From: Eunapius fragilis
Taxonomy: Eukaryota > Porifera > Demospongiae > Spongillida > Spongillidae
Assembly: GCA_963681505.1 (NCBI GenBank)
Contig: OY811979.1
Span: forward strand, 2,325,414-2,389,413
Reading direction: 5' to 3'
DNA: 64,000 nt
This document shows, one piece after another, positions 32,780-44,219 of this stretch. How positions within the stretch are numbered: position 1 is the first letter of the stretch; the number at the start of each line of letters is the position of its first letter. Under the pieces are notes generated by a model that searched no databases, had not been told where the DNA came from, and saw nothing but the letters and a program-made list of their open reading frames with translations. Position numbers and translations under genes: made by a program.

Positions 32780-33436
32780 ATGCCTGCCTGTTGTCGTTGT
32801 AACAAGAAAGGTGTCTGTCGAGGATGTGAGTGTGCTCGGTTGGGAAAGGTGTGTACCTCATGTCTCCCATTGCGTCTCGGTCAGTGTACTAATACTAGAA
32901 CGAAGTATCAACATCAACCTCCGGCTCCAGCGTCAGGTGAGCAAACGTCGGATGATTTATTGAACCAGAAGATGCAACAAGCGTATGGAGCTAAGATGTA
33001 TACTTCTTTTGACACTTTTGACACTTTTCTATGGGAAATTATGTGGAAACGTGTTGTACGCATGTCAAATGTGCAGTATTCCCTACCTGATGGAGTAGTC
33101 GGTCGTGAAATTGTTCAGTTATTGACAGATGAATTAGATTTGTTAGCTGACGGCAAAAGTGTTTCAGAAAGACTCATGTGCCTCACCCCAATGCTGTTGG
33201 GCAGGGATGATATGATAAGGAAGTCCTGTGACATTAGGCGCCTAGTTGCAAAGCGTATGGAATTGTGGAAATCTGACCATTTTGATGCACTAGCGTCTAA
33301 ACTGGAACGTTGTGCTGGCCATCTAACCAGACGGTCAAAGCAAAAGATGGATGATACTCACACTATACGGGTATTCTCACGACTCATGCTTTGTGGTAAA
33401 GTCAAAGATGCCACCCGTTGGATCACAGGTAGAACT
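32780..33436 (+). pseudogene. N-terminal part of an RLE-type LINE
   Basis: From the Met of MPACCRCNKKGVCRGCECAR the frame shows a compact Cys-rich domain (CxxC...C..C.C......C..C, 10 cysteines in ~40 residues). This kind of domain begins RT proteins of the RLE-LINE type seen at 17.7-19.6 kb in sponge-like genomes. A helical region with FLWEIMWKRVVRMSN and FSRLMLCGKVKDATRWITG follows, matching the segment that precedes RT in those proteins. RT itself is absent: the frame runs straight into a Pro-rich minisatellite. Family assignment is by recollection of the protein layout. Confidence 0.6.
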
Positions 33437-33722
33437 GCCGCCGTCACCACCACCACCACCAGTCTGCCCCCGCCACCACCACCACCACCAGTGCTGCCCC
33501 CACCACCACCACCAGTGTTGCCCCCACCACCACCACCAGTGCTGCCCCCACCACCACCACCAGTGCTGCCCCCACCACCACCACCAGTGCTGCCCCCACC
33601 ACCACCACCAGTGCTGCCCCCACCACCACCACCAGTGCTGCCCCCACCACCACCACCAGTGCTGCCCCCACCACCACCACCAGTGCTGCCCCCACCACCA
33701 CCACCACCAGTCTGCCCCTGCC
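33437..33722 (+). repeat. 24-bp Pro-rich (PPPPPPVL) minisatellite
   Basis: About eleven units of CCACCACCACCACCAGTGCTG+CCC. Shorter relatives occur at 27930-27980 and 28215-28300, inside the receptor-like exons, and a looser one at 16380-16490. The motif seems to be dispersed and locally expanded. Confidence 0.95.
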
Positions 33723-34359
33723 ACCTCCACCACCTGTGAAATAGAAAACTTCAAGGGCTTCGGGCCCACGAACGAGCCGGTTCGACAATCAATTAACTTC
33801 CAGTAGAAGCTGCGACACAAATGACAATATTATAGATGGAATACTGACTAAACAATTCTAGAATAATTATAGATCAGTTTAAAATAGCTTCTAGTTCATG
33901 ATGTAACAATGTTTCGTGAGTAAAATCCCACAAAAAGTGATCACTTGTAGTACAGAAAACACCCATTTTTGAATGTAACTTCGTATGCGAAGGCTTTCAA
34001 GCCTTAAAAATACCACAGGGCAATACATCTTGTGCAGCAGCAAGTAATAGGCCATAAAAAATCTAGCAGAGTTGTTACGTTCAATGTGGAAAAGTACACA
34101 ACCAAAACTAGGCTCAACTATGGCCTTCTGGCCTATACCTTATGTAGAAGTACAATACAACACACGTACCTTCCATTTGTTGTGCCAGAAAAGCTATCTG
34201 AAGTATTAGTACGTTTGGAATCACGAAAAAAAAAACTCACCTGACAAAGACTCCAGGGAATTTCAAGTACCTCGAAAAACGAGTAACGAACTGTACGCGG
34301 GAAATGACGTCACGTACGTATTTAGGTATAGCGTTTCCAATCCATGTATAATACAATCT

Positions 34360-34770
34360 ATGGTGGTACATATATCAGTAGTGGGGGGTGGGGAACAAAA
34401 CGGATTAATCAAATGTGGTATCTCTTTGCCCTGCGATCGCTCTCTTCATTCCCAGCCACTCTGCCCTGGAGCTGTCGTCCAGTGTACCTGTGTGGTCACT
34501 AGGACGGCATCAATCACACATTGGGAAGTTGGGGGGATGTGTGACGGAGGTTTGCTGAGCCTCGCCCAGTACCCCCCATGTGCTGGCAGGGAACTCCTCT
34601 CCTCAATGGACTCGTGTGGTTCCCTGGTGGCCTACAACCCAGGGGGCGGGGTACTGTCAATCCTCCACACTTCACACACCATAGTCCAGGGAGTAGAGGC
34701 ACATTGCGAGCTCCTCATCGTGATAGGAAGTGGGACCTTCGACATGGCTGGTAAGTGCCTTCAAAGTTAG
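34360..34770 (+). CDS. Ig-like receptor exon, unknown gene
   Basis: A 136-residue frame. Its middle reads PLCPGAVVQCTCVVTRTASITHW, a B-strand/C-strand Ig-like pattern with conserved Cys and Trp, and further on GVEAHCELLIVIGS supplies a possible second Cys near the F strand. Extracellular Ig/FN3-type proteins of this style are abundant in sponges. A donor-like GCTG|GTAAGT stands at 34749. A decayed copy of the middle part lies at 38855-38985. No signal peptide or membrane segment is in this exon. Confidence 0.5.
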   Translation: MVVHISVVGGGEQNGLIKCGISLPCDRSLHSQPLCPGAVVQCTCVVTRTASITHWEVGGMCDGGLLSLAQYPPCAGRELLSSMDSCGSLVAYNPGGGVLSILHTSHTIVQGVEAHCELLIVIGSGTFDMAGKCLQS

Positions 34771-35460
34771 GCAAGCTCAGGCCTGGGGAATTATTTGCTG
34801 CTACACCTTTAGCGGAAGTAGGAAGCACTCTGATTGCGTGGTCTCCCGCTCCTGCTCTAGTAGTCTCACCACACCCCCAGTGCACCTTCTGGAGTGAGAG
34901 GACAATCGCGAAATAGAAATGAGATGGTGACAGTGGCTACAGATGAAGGAGTCTTGCTCCAGAAGCCAGGTTCTGGGAACTTCAGTGGGATAAACTCACT
35001 GGGCGTGGACTAGCATATGGGCTCGCCACATTGTTGGGGCATTGTGCATCCTTCGACAATGCAATGCTGGTGGTGTCGCCGGTTAAAGGCTTCTCTGTTT
35101 ACTGGAATCTGTTGTGGGCAGGTTGTTGGGTAGAGGACCAGCAGTGGGAGATGCAGATGGCTGAGTATCATTTAGCATATGCAGGGTTCTAAAGCAGACA
35201 AAGCAGGTGATGATGATGTGGGCAGCTTGCTGTGAGAGGGCTGGGGGGCAAAGGGAGATCAGGCAGGAGCTGTGAATATGGCACTGGACGATCGGGCGAT
35301 GATGAAGAAGATTGCGAAGAAGAAGGTAGTGTCTGCACGAGTGGTGACATGAAAGTCCAACAAGTGCACATCCTAGAAGATATGAATGACCACTTGAGTG
35401 TATCCACTGACTCAGCGCTCATGAAATTAACCAAAGGAAACGATCCATCAAGTAAAGCAA

Positions 35461-35587
35461 TATGAAAATGACTTACATAGTGTACTACAGAGCCGAACAC
35501 CGCAAAGATGAGATAAGGGAAACCCTCAATGCCATAAAACGCCACCCGCCCGAGAATGCAAGGACCCAAGTCCATAAAGAATGCCAG
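35461..35587 (+). CDS. Possible internal exon, unknown
   Basis: The frame MKMTYIVYYRAEHRKDEIRE ... THPPENARTQ-type, ending HKECQ, has mixed charged composition and stops at a strong donor, CCA|GTAAGTG. No acceptor is obvious. I do not recognise it. Confidence 0.25.
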
Positions 35588-35924
35588 TAAGTGCTCACGT
35601 GTACATAAATTCCATGATCTTTGGAGAGAAGACAACTCTTCGTCACATGATCAAATACATTGTTCTCACTGAAGCAGTACAAAATGTGGAGTGTATTGTT
35701 AAAGCAGAAAGCCACAACAGCTTTGACACCAAGTCGCTTATCATAGTCATCTAAATCTAGTTGCTTCAAGCGCAAGAATTTTGTAACCTATATTATGAGA
35801 TTGAGTTGAGAAAACTGCAGGAAAGGTATGTAAGAACCAAAACAGTTATTTCATCAACAGCAGCCATGCTTGGTATTGAATCGTACTGCCGAGGTGACAT
35901 CCCCTAAGAAGGCAAGAACACGAA

Positions 35925-36559
35925 TTAACTCTTTGAGCGTCACTATTGCAATACGGGTGACGTCGTTAATTGCCAGCGATGTTTTTAATTATGGTTACCC
36001 GTAGCTTATTCTTATTAGTCGCCGTTCTCGAAAAATTACACGGTTAGCTTACTTGGATATATTACTATGATATAAAAGAGTTTTATGATGTTTATTTTGA
36101 TATTTTGGTGTAGTAACAAAAAAACAATGGTTGCTAACAACACTCGATATAGGCGGAGCCAAGTGGGCCGGGACTTGAAGCTTTCGTATCGTGTAAACTG
36201 TAAAACAGAAGACGAAAACACGTTATTTTTATTCCCTGGTGTTATTTCTAAGGTCCAGGTGTTTAAAAAGGCTTCGCTCTCCCCTATTTTAGAAGAACAA
36301 GCGGGTGCGTATTCAAAGCCGCTAGTACGATAGAGGCGCCATTACACGTACACCTGCAGCTGTTAGTTCCCGCTTTCTATTAGTTAAAACCAACCCTCCA
36401 GTCATAGCTCCATGTCCTTAGGGCTTTTTGGTGCACAAAGTGCGTAACCATGCGACAATAGTTGGTTTTCAAATACGTGTGCACATAAATGTGCACTTGG
36501 CGGTGAACGCGGGGTGCAATAATTGCACATAAATGTGCACTTGGCGGTCAAAGAGTTAA
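35925..36559. mobile_element. TTAA-flanked MITE, copy 1
   Basis: Begins TTAACTCTTTGAGCGTCAC and ends GGCGGTCAAAGAGTTAA, so it has short inverted ends bounded by TTAA, the piggyBac-type target site. About 635 bp. Near-identical copies are at 43018-43651 and, truncated, at 62541-63034. It contains tandem ATAAATGTGCACTTGGCGGT motifs near the right end. An ~80-residue open frame (RDLKLSYRVN...) is shared by all copies, but its start differs and no domain is recognised. Confidence 0.92.
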
Positions 36560-36970
36560 CGATCACTTAGATAGATAGCACTCGAGCACTTGAAGCTCGA
36601 CAAAAGCAGACTTAACTTATTTCAGAACTGTCAGAATTATAGTCTTGAAAACCCTTGTGGAGAGAATGGGGAACTTGCCATGACAGCTCCGATACAAGAA
36701 TAGAAAATGAATTAGTATATGATCACCACAAATACCAAGCATCAGGAGCCAAGCATTGCCAGTACCATTACCAATGGAAGGAGAATCAGTCATCTGTACC
36801 AGTCAAAGAACAAAAGAACCAGGAAGTAGGTCCACCAATGGAGTGAGATCAAGTGGTTCAAGGAACAGGAGATACCAGCTATTCATGCCTTTGTCCCCAC
36901 AACAAAGACTGAACTCAAGAAGCCTATGCCAGTGGAGATCATTGCATCAGTTAGAGCCATATTGTCTATT

Positions 36971-38297
36971 TGCATCCGTGTGTACACCTGTACACATATT
37001 GGGTAATATGTGTACAGGGGGAGCACAAATTACTTACCCTACCTTATCTTTGTAAGTAATCACATTTGTCATTCAAAAATTAATATCTGAGTACACAACA
37101 GATTATTAATTGATGGTCACTATTAATTCAAATAATTTGATTGTTATCTAACAAATAAACCACATTAGAAAAACAAAGAAAACTTTGCGCATGTTACTGA
37201 GGTGTACGTGTATGCAGAGCAAGACTGAAGGCTCGAATAGTGGAGGTGCAAATAGTGGAGGCGCGAATAGTGGAGGCGCGAGTAGAGGAGGCATGAGCAC
37301 TGAAGGCTCGAATAGTGGAGGCACAAATGGAGGAGGCGCGAGCAGAGGAGGCACGATCGAGCTGACGGCTCGAATAGCGGAGGCACAAATTGTGGAGGCA
37401 CAAATGGCGGAGGCGCGAATAGTGGAGGCACGAGCACTGAAGGGTCGAATAGTGGAGGCACAAATGGTGGAGGTGCAAATAGTGGAGGCGCAAGCACTGA
37501 AGGTGCAAGTAGTGGAAGAGTCATGGTAGGGAAGTGCAAGTAGAGGTAGAGGAAGTGCAAGTAGAGCTTGAGGAAGTGAAAGTAGAGGTAGAGGAAGTGC
37601 AAGTAGAGGTAGAGGAAAAGCAAGTAGGAGTGAAGGAGTAAAACCTCAAAACCTAAAGCAGCAGTCTGCCCTGAGATGATGGAGTGATACTAACATGAAC
37701 ATTTAGCATTGTTGCTGTTTTTTGATACACAAGTGATTGAATTTGCAAGATTCTTTTGCAATGAACATCATTTTCCTACATAGACTAATTTGTGTACACC
37801 TGTACACATTTTACTGCAAAACTTTACTGATACAACCACATGAATAATTTCATATTATATAGTTACTACATCATGCCCTCTATCACTTTCAACACTCATT
37901 TGAAAACAGTATACTACTATAGTGAAGCAATGTAATATGTGTACAGGCGTACACAAATTAGAGCATATGACTGTAAAAGTGATTACCAAATAGGAACAGC
38001 ATTTGTTTGATGTACATAAAAAACCAACTATGTGGATAAAATTTGACTTATTGAGAATGTTCCCATGTTTGTTTTAATCTCTAACTTTTGCAGTGTTCTG
38101 CAGTGCTATAGATAACAGAATTAAGAGTTGTTATTGAAATTAGCCAAAATTAGCATATTCATGACACACTTAACCACAAGTTAACACCACCATAGGGGGT
38201 ATAGATTTTCACAAGTTGTGTAAAATGCTCACTGCTGGTATGAGATATAATGCAGTAAAATGAAAGGAGTAATTTGTGTACCACTGTACACATTTTA
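36971..38297. promoter_or_regulatory. Four GTGTACACCTGTACAC-like palindromic sites
   Basis: Near-palindromes of TTTGTGTACACCTGTACACA type occur at about 36979-36996, 37791-37810, 37936-37956 (inverted) and 38271-38292, three with flanking AATTTG or ATTTTA. The spacing is 130-800 bp. Repeated inverted half-sites can be transcription-factor sites, but they might equally be relics of a short repeat. No gene is evident nearby. Confidence 0.35.
37215..37620 (+). repeat. 15-bp minisatellite (NSGGA-coding) and AGAGGAAGTGCAAGT tail
   Basis: About twenty units of GGAGGCGCGAATAGT with substitutions, then a second section of AGTAGAGGTAGAGGAAGTGCA type. The plus-strand reading is Asn/Ser/Gly-rich. It is open in three frames because the unit is a multiple of three. 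Confidence 0.9.
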
Positions 38298-38854
38298 GGA
38301 AGCAAATAGACAATATGCTAAAAACAAACTTTCAAGTAAAAGTGTGTGTTCTGTCGCAACGAGCGGAAATCCCAGAATATTACAAATACCTTGAGACAAC
38401 AACTACAATAACCCCACCTTCACACAAGTTTGGAAACTAAATGGAGTACAGGACATCAATGTGAATGCCAAGATTATGTGAAATTGGAAGGTTGAAGAAT
38501 GTTCTACCCTGTTGAATTCTGATATATAAATATCCAGAGTATACACCCAAAGCAAGCTAGCGGAACAATATGAAAGCAAAGAGAACAACTATTAATAAGG
38601 TCAAGTAGACACAGTACATCAATCTCACTGCTCAACCTAACAATACTCTACACCAGCAGAATACAAAAGGGAGACCCAGCCATAACAAAAGTGAAAATTG
38701 CTAACATACCACAGGTCACAGGTACCTACAACGCATCCCTCTAGCAAAGTACTAGCAGTGCAGCCATGACAACTAAACAAGAGCAATGCACCACTCAAGC
38801 AAACAGTGGAAAGAAAGCACCTACACAGCCAACTCCTCCAAATCAGGACAGCCT

Positions 38855-38985
38855 CGCCCAGTACCCTCCATGTGCTGGGAGGGGAGTCCCCTCCTCCATG
38901 GACTGATGTGGTTTTCTGGTGGCCTACAACGAGGTAGACCCCAGGAGGCTAGGTACTGTCAGAAGTCCATACTTGTTGTCACTGG
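38855..38985 (+). pseudogene. Decayed copy of the 34.4-kb Ig-like exon
   Basis: CTCGCCCAGTACCCTCCATG and following bases match 34561-34670 (GGCCTACAAC, GTACTGTCA blocks) with several substitutions and indels. The frame is not maintained. It ends just before the TTAA element at 39004. Confidence 0.7.
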
Positions 38986-39529
38986 GAACCAATAAAGTGA
39001 CCATTAACTGATTACCAGCCAAACTGATTATTAAGAATAACCGCTTCCAGCCGAATTAATTTCGTTCGGTTTTCAAATTTGACGCTTGTCAGTTAACTAT
39101 GCGCAGCGGTTCAACGGAACGAGATTTGTATGGGCAAGTTGAGTTTTTCTTGTTCAGTGTTTCATTTTCTATCGTATTTTTGTTAGATCGCTGTAATATT
39201 TTCGGATTTTGTATTGTGCTACCCGTAGGTAGTGTTACGATAGCGCAGTATGAGGCGATGTGATGTCACTAACGTAGTTAGGTGTTTGAGCGGCGTATCC
39301 TTGTAAGACATCCTTTTAGCTTCAGAAATATATATATAGGTACCGCTGCAATGTGTTCCGTACTATAAAACTCATCGTTAGTTCATACATGTATTTTATT
39401 CTAATTAGTGCTCGACTGGTACTTTATATTGTTGAGCCTTGTTTCACTCGCTGCACCGATTGGATGCCGTTATTAAGATCTGTTTGGACCACTGGATTGT
39501 TGCAACTTCCTAGCTCTCTCAATTCTTGC

Positions 39530-41940
39530 CTGTCTGACTGTCTCCTCCCCAGGTCACTGAGTAGTACTGGCCAGTGCCTTGACTGTCTCCTTCCAAGGTC
39601 CCTGTATGTACTCCCACATCTCCGGGCCAGTGCTCTGACTGTCTCCTCCCCAGGTCCCTGTGAGTACTCCCACATCTCCGGGCCAGTGCCCTGACTGTCT
39701 CCTCCCCAGGTCCCCGTGAGTACTCCCACATCTCCGGGCCAGTGCCCTGACTGTCTCCTCCCCTGCTTCCTGTGAGTACTGCCACATCTCCGGGCCAGTG
39801 CCCTGACTGTCTCCTCCCCAGGTCCCTGTGAGTACCCCACATCTCCGGGCCAGTGCCCTGACTGTCTCCTCCCCAGGTCCCAGTGAGTACTGCCACATCT
39901 CCGGGCCAGTGCCCTGACTGTCTCCTCCCCTGCTCCCTGTGAGTACTGCCACATCTCCGGGCCAGTGCCCTGACTGTCTCCTCCCCAGGTCCCAGTGAGT
40001 ACTGCCACATCTCCGGGCCAGTGCCCTGACTGTCTCCTCCCCTGCTCCCTGTGAGTACTGCCACATCTCCGGGCCAGTGCCCTGACTGTCTCCTCCCCTG
40101 CTTCCTGTGAGTACTGCCACATCTCCGGGCCAGTGCCCTGACTGTCTCCTCCCCAGGTCCCTGTGAGTACCCCACATCTCCGGGCCAGTGCCCTGACTGT
40201 CTCCTCCCCAGGTCCCAGTGAGTACTGCCACATCTCCGGGCCAGTGCCCTGACTGTCTCCTCCCCTGCTCCCTGTGAGTACTGCCACATCTCCGGGCCAG
40301 TGCCCTGACTGTCTCCTCATCAGGTCCCTGTGAGTACCCCACATCTCCGGGCCAGTGCCCTGACTGTCTCCTCCCCAGGTCCCTGTGAGTACTGCCACAT
40401 CTCCGGGCCAGTGCTCTGACTGTCTCCTCCCCAGGTCCCTGATAGTACTCCCACATCTCCGGGCCAGTGCCCTGACTGTCTCCTCCCCAGGTCCCCGTGA
40501 GTACTCCCACATCTCCGGGCCAGTGCCCTGACTGTCTCCTCCCCTGCTCCCAGTGAGTACTGCCACATCTCCGGGCCAGTGCCCTGACTGTCTCCTCCCC
40601 AGGTCCCTGTGAGTACCCCACATCTCCGGGCCAGTGCCCTGACTGTCTCCTCCCCAGGTCCCAGTGAGTACTGCCACATCTCCGGGCGAGTGTCCTGACT
40701 GTCTCCTCCCCAGGTCCCTGTGAGTACTGCCACATCTCCTGGCCAGTGCCCTGACCGTCTCCTCCCCAGGTCCCAGTGAGTACTGCCACATCTCCGGGCC
40801 AGTGCCCTGACTGTCTCCTCCCCTGCTCCCTGTGAGTACTGCCACATCTCCGGGCCAGTGCCCTGACTGTCTCCTCATCAGGTCCCTGTGAGTACCCCAC
40901 ATCTCCGGGCCAGTGCCCTGACTGTCTCCTCCCCAGGTCCCTGTGAGTACTGCCACATCTCCGGGCCAGTGCTCTGACTGTCTCCTCCCCAGGTCCCTGT
41001 GAGTACTCCCACATCTCCGGGCCAGTGCCCTGACTGTCTCCTCCCCAGGTCCCCGTGAGTACTCCCACATCTCCGGGCCAGTGCCCTGACTGTCTCCTCC
41101 CCTGCTCCCTGTGAGTACTGCCACATCTCCGGGCGAGTGTCCTGACTGTCTCCTCCCCAGGTCCCTGTGAGTACTGCCACATCTCCTGGCCAGTGCCCTG
41201 ACTGTCTCCTCCGCAGGTCGCAGTGAGTACTGCCACATCTCCTGGCAAGTGCCCTGACTGTTCTCCTCCCCTGAGTACTGCCACATCTCCTGGCCAGAGC
41301 CCTGACTGTCTCCTCCCCAGGTCCCTGTCAGTGCTGCCACATCTCCGGGCCAGTACCCTGACTGTTCTCCTCCCCAGGTCCCAGTGAGTACTGCCACATC
41401 TCCTGGCCAGTGTCCTGACTGTCTCCTCCCCAGGTCCCTGTCCATACTGCCACATCTCCTGGCCAGTGCCCTGACTGTCTCCTCCCCAGGTCCCAGTGAG
41501 TACTGCCACATCTCCTGGCCAGTGCCCTGACTGTCTCCTCCCCAGGTCCCTGTGAGTACTCCCACATCTCCGGGCCAGTGCCCTGACCGTCTCCTCCCCA
41601 CATCTCCTGGCCAGTACCCTGACTGTCTCCTCCCCAGGTCCCTGTCCATACTGCCACATCTCCTGGCCAGTGCCCTGACTGTCTTCTCCCCAGGTCCCTG
41701 TGAGTACTCCCACATCTCCGGGCCAGTGCCCTGACCGTCTCCTCCCCACATCTCCTGGCCAGTACCCTGACTGTCTCCTCCCCAGGTCCCTGTCCATACT
41801 GCCACATCTCCTGGCCAGTGCCCTGACTGTCTCCTCCCCAGGTCCCAGTGAGTACTGCCACATCTCCGGGCCAGTGCCCTGACTGTCTCCTCCCCAGGTC
41901 CCAGTGAGTATTCCCACATCTCCGGGCCAGTGCCCTTGTT
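39530..41940 (+). repeat. 56-bp minisatellite with splice-like signals
   Basis: About 43 units. On the plus strand each unit reads CTGAC, TGTCTCCTCCCCAG, GTCCCT, GTGAGTAC, CACATCTCCGGGCCAGTGCC. That is a branch-point-like CTGAC, a pyrimidine tract with CAG, six bases, and a consensus donor GTGAGT. Because 56 is not a multiple of three, an array-long open frame on the minus strand cycles through all frames; it is not a gene. Confidence 0.95.
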
Positions 41941-41964
41941 ACTTTTAAATCTCTTGTTCCACCA

Positions 41965-42057
41965 TCAGGTCTTCAAAGTCCTACCGTATGTCGTTGGTTC
42001 AGCATTATCATCTATCATTTCCAGCACCTGATCCAGCATATAGTGCTCATCAGCCAT
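41965..42057 (-). CDS. Short acidic frame at the end of element D
   Basis: Thirty residues, MADEHYMLDQVLEMIDDNAE and ten more. It sits between the palindrome-bearing TTAA end and the minisatellite, the same place where elements A and C have MAKR-type frames. piggyBac transposases begin with an acidic, poorly conserved segment, so this may be a remnant first exon, with a possible donor TACG|GTAGGA inside its end. Too short to prove. Confidence 0.4.
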   Translation of the reverse strand: MADEHYMLDQVLEMIDDNAEPTTYGRTLKT

Positions 42058-43017
42058 CCTACATATACATGTTTTCGTGTTATGTAATCTAATACCGCAT
42101 CTATACCACACACATCAGGCTTCCCTACTACCTGTTCGAACAAGGCAACCAACCCCAAGCTTACGAGAAAAATAGTTCCACCACGGCTAACGATGAAAAG
42201 CGCAATAAAGATAGAACACCTGCCGGTTGCTAAGCAATCCTTTTATCCCCACCATCTCCGTTTTCGACTCGCGCAACCGTATAATCTAACCCGCTAACCT
42301 CCCTCAATCTATGCATAAAATAGAAGGGTAACCCATCAAAAGTTCCAATTAACAAAAAAAACCGTCGATACAAAAGGCGATTGTATTGTTGAATAAACGT
42401 TTCGTGGCAGCGTCTCGTTGCGCCAAATGGCGCTTACGGTCAATTCAATACGTCACGTTATGCGCCAATTGGCGCTTACGGCTGGTAACCAGTTAATCTA
42501 TCTAATATCACATAACGTATCTAACGAGGAATTCCCTTACAATTATCACCTTGAACGAGGAATTCTTAATAAGTGAGGGGAAAATACAATCCCTAATGAG
42601 AGGAATGAGGGAAGAAGAGGGAAGGAGGTTAAGAGGGAATCCCTCTTCCCCAGACCTGCAACCCATCCACAGTGAGAGTCCACTGTCAAGGCAGCAGGAC
42701 AAATCTCTGTTATTCTCAGTGGTTTCAGTTTCTTGGTTCATACACAGCATGAGGTTTGAAGTCTGGTTTACAAGCATCTCAGAGCTCTTTCGCATACATG
42801 TCAAGTCGCATAGTTATCTACAGTAGAAGGGGGCAGGGGCGGGTAGAAAGTCTAACCTAAAGACACCACTTGCACCTAATGTCACTCACAGGAAAGCTCC
42901 ACTTGTCTCTAACCTGTCTACCTGACACCTACATTTTAATGATAGTCAATTGACTCCACGTTTAAAATGTCACGATACAAGCAAGATAATTTTGACAATG
43001 ACAAATTGGTGAATGCA

Positions 43018-43651
43018 TTAACTCTTTGAGCGTCACTATTGCAATATGGGTGACGTCGTTAATTGCCAGCGATGTTTTTAATTATGGCTACCCGTAGCTT
43101 ATTAGTCGCCGTTCTCGAAGAATAACACGGTTAGCTTACTTAGATATATTACTATGATATAAAAGTGTTTTATTATGTGTATTTTGATATTTTGGTGTAC
43201 TAACTTAAAAAACAATGGTTGCTAACAACACTCGATAATAGGCGGAGCCTAGTGGGCCGAGACTTGAAGCTTTCGTATCGTGTAAACTATAAAACAGAAG
43301 ACGAAAACACGTTATATATATTCCCTGGTGTTATTTCTAAGGTCCAGGTGTTTAAAAAGGCTTCGCTCTCCCCTATTTTAGTTGAACAAGCGGGTGCGTA
43401 TTCAAAGCTGCTAGTAACGATAGAGGCGCTATTACAAGTACACCTGCAGCTGTTAGTTCCCGCTTTCTATTTAGTTAAAAACCAACACTCCAGTCATAGC
43501 TCCATGTCCTTAGGGCATTTTGGTGCACAAAGTGCGTAACCGTGCGACACTAGGTGGTTTTCAAATACGTGTGCACATAAATGTGCACTTGGCGGTGAAC
43601 GCGGGGTGCAATAATTGCACACAAATGTGCACTTGGCGGTTAAAGAGTTAA
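43018..43651. mobile_element. TTAA-flanked MITE, copy 2
   Basis: Same family as 35925-36559, with TTAA at 43018-43021 and 43648-43651 and ends AACTCTTTGAGCGTCAC / GGCGGTTAAAGAGTT. Differences from copy 1 are scattered substitutions and small indels. It lies between unrelated exon scraps. Confidence 0.93.
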
Positions 43652-43831
43652 AGTCTAGATCAATAAGGACTACTTTGTAAGAGCCAGAAGCACAACGAAA
43701 ACATATGTCGAATTCAAGTGCATGAACAGCTTGACTGTCATTTCCGAAGAGCATCAAATGTCCAATGGAATTGTAAAAAGTAAAATCGATGGTACTATGG
43801 CATGGCTTTCTAACAGAGCAAGACGCAGTTA

Positions 43832-44076
43832 TTGCATTTTCTATTAGACAGGCTCAAAGGGCAAAATTGTTGCAACGCACATATTGCTAACATTCAACAG
43901 AAGCGTCATGTAGAAAAAAACCAAAAGAAAGATGCAAGTTTTAGAAGGAAACTCGAGAAAAAATTCAAGCTCATTTTTGAAGGAGAGACTGATTTGTATA
44001 GTGAGTTTCCGGATCTAACTGGAGATCAAGCAAATACAATATCAAAAGCTCTTTCAAGTCAATGCACCATAATGAC
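43832..44076 (+). CDS. Possible exon, charged, unknown
   Basis: Reads QKRHVEKNQKKDASFRRKLE and then KKFKLIFEGETDLYSEF...DQANTISKALSS. Basic then acidic composition of normal protein character. It is followed by a stretch that looks intronic and by the exon at 44118. No domain recognised. Confidence 0.3.
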
Positions 44077-44117
44077 CTATACTTTGCACACATGTGGGTT
44101 TCTCCTCTTCCCCAGGT

Positions 44118-44219
44118 TTCAATTATAGCAACCTTGCTACACGTCCTTCCTCTCCAGACCTGGAGCCTTCCCCCACACAGATGAGTGGGATAAATGAGAG
44201 GCAGCAGGAATCTAATGGT
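44118..44219 (+). CDS. Possible exon (SSPDLEPSPTQ type)
   Basis: Acceptor TCTCCTCTTCCCCAG at 44117 and donor GGT|GTGCGT-like at 44219 bound a frame FNYSNLATRPSSPDLEPSPT...ESNG. A similar NPSSPDLQPIHSESPLSRQQ peptide occurs at 42630-42690, which suggests paralogous exons on both sides of the MITE. Function unknown. Confidence 0.35.

Larger units (their letters stand above)
39004..42496. mobile_element. piggyBac-like TTAA element D carrying a minisatellite
   Basis: Left end TTAACTGATTACCAGCC and right end, inverted, TTAACTGGTTACCAGCC, 16 of 17 bases alike and starting at TTAA on both sides. Inside the right end are two palindromes, GCGCCAATTGGCGC and GCGCCATTTGGCGC, each preceded by CCGTAA. 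Then comes a 30-residue acidic frame (41965-42057, minus) and a 2.4-kb 56-bp minisatellite. No transposase core is present. The architecture is shared with elements A (from 47126) and C (50515-56987). Confidence 0.82.

Noticed and set aside
35232-35465. Acidic frame MRGLGGKGRSGRSCEYGTGR...
   Set aside because: No splice borders or motif; composition follows a GA-rich local sequence. Only the following segment with a GTAAGT donor was kept, at low confidence.
39424-41919. 831-residue open frame on the minus strand
   Set aside because: It is the 56-bp minisatellite read through; the unit is open in all frames on that strand, and the protein simply repeats GDSQGTGPEMW-type blocks shifted by frame.
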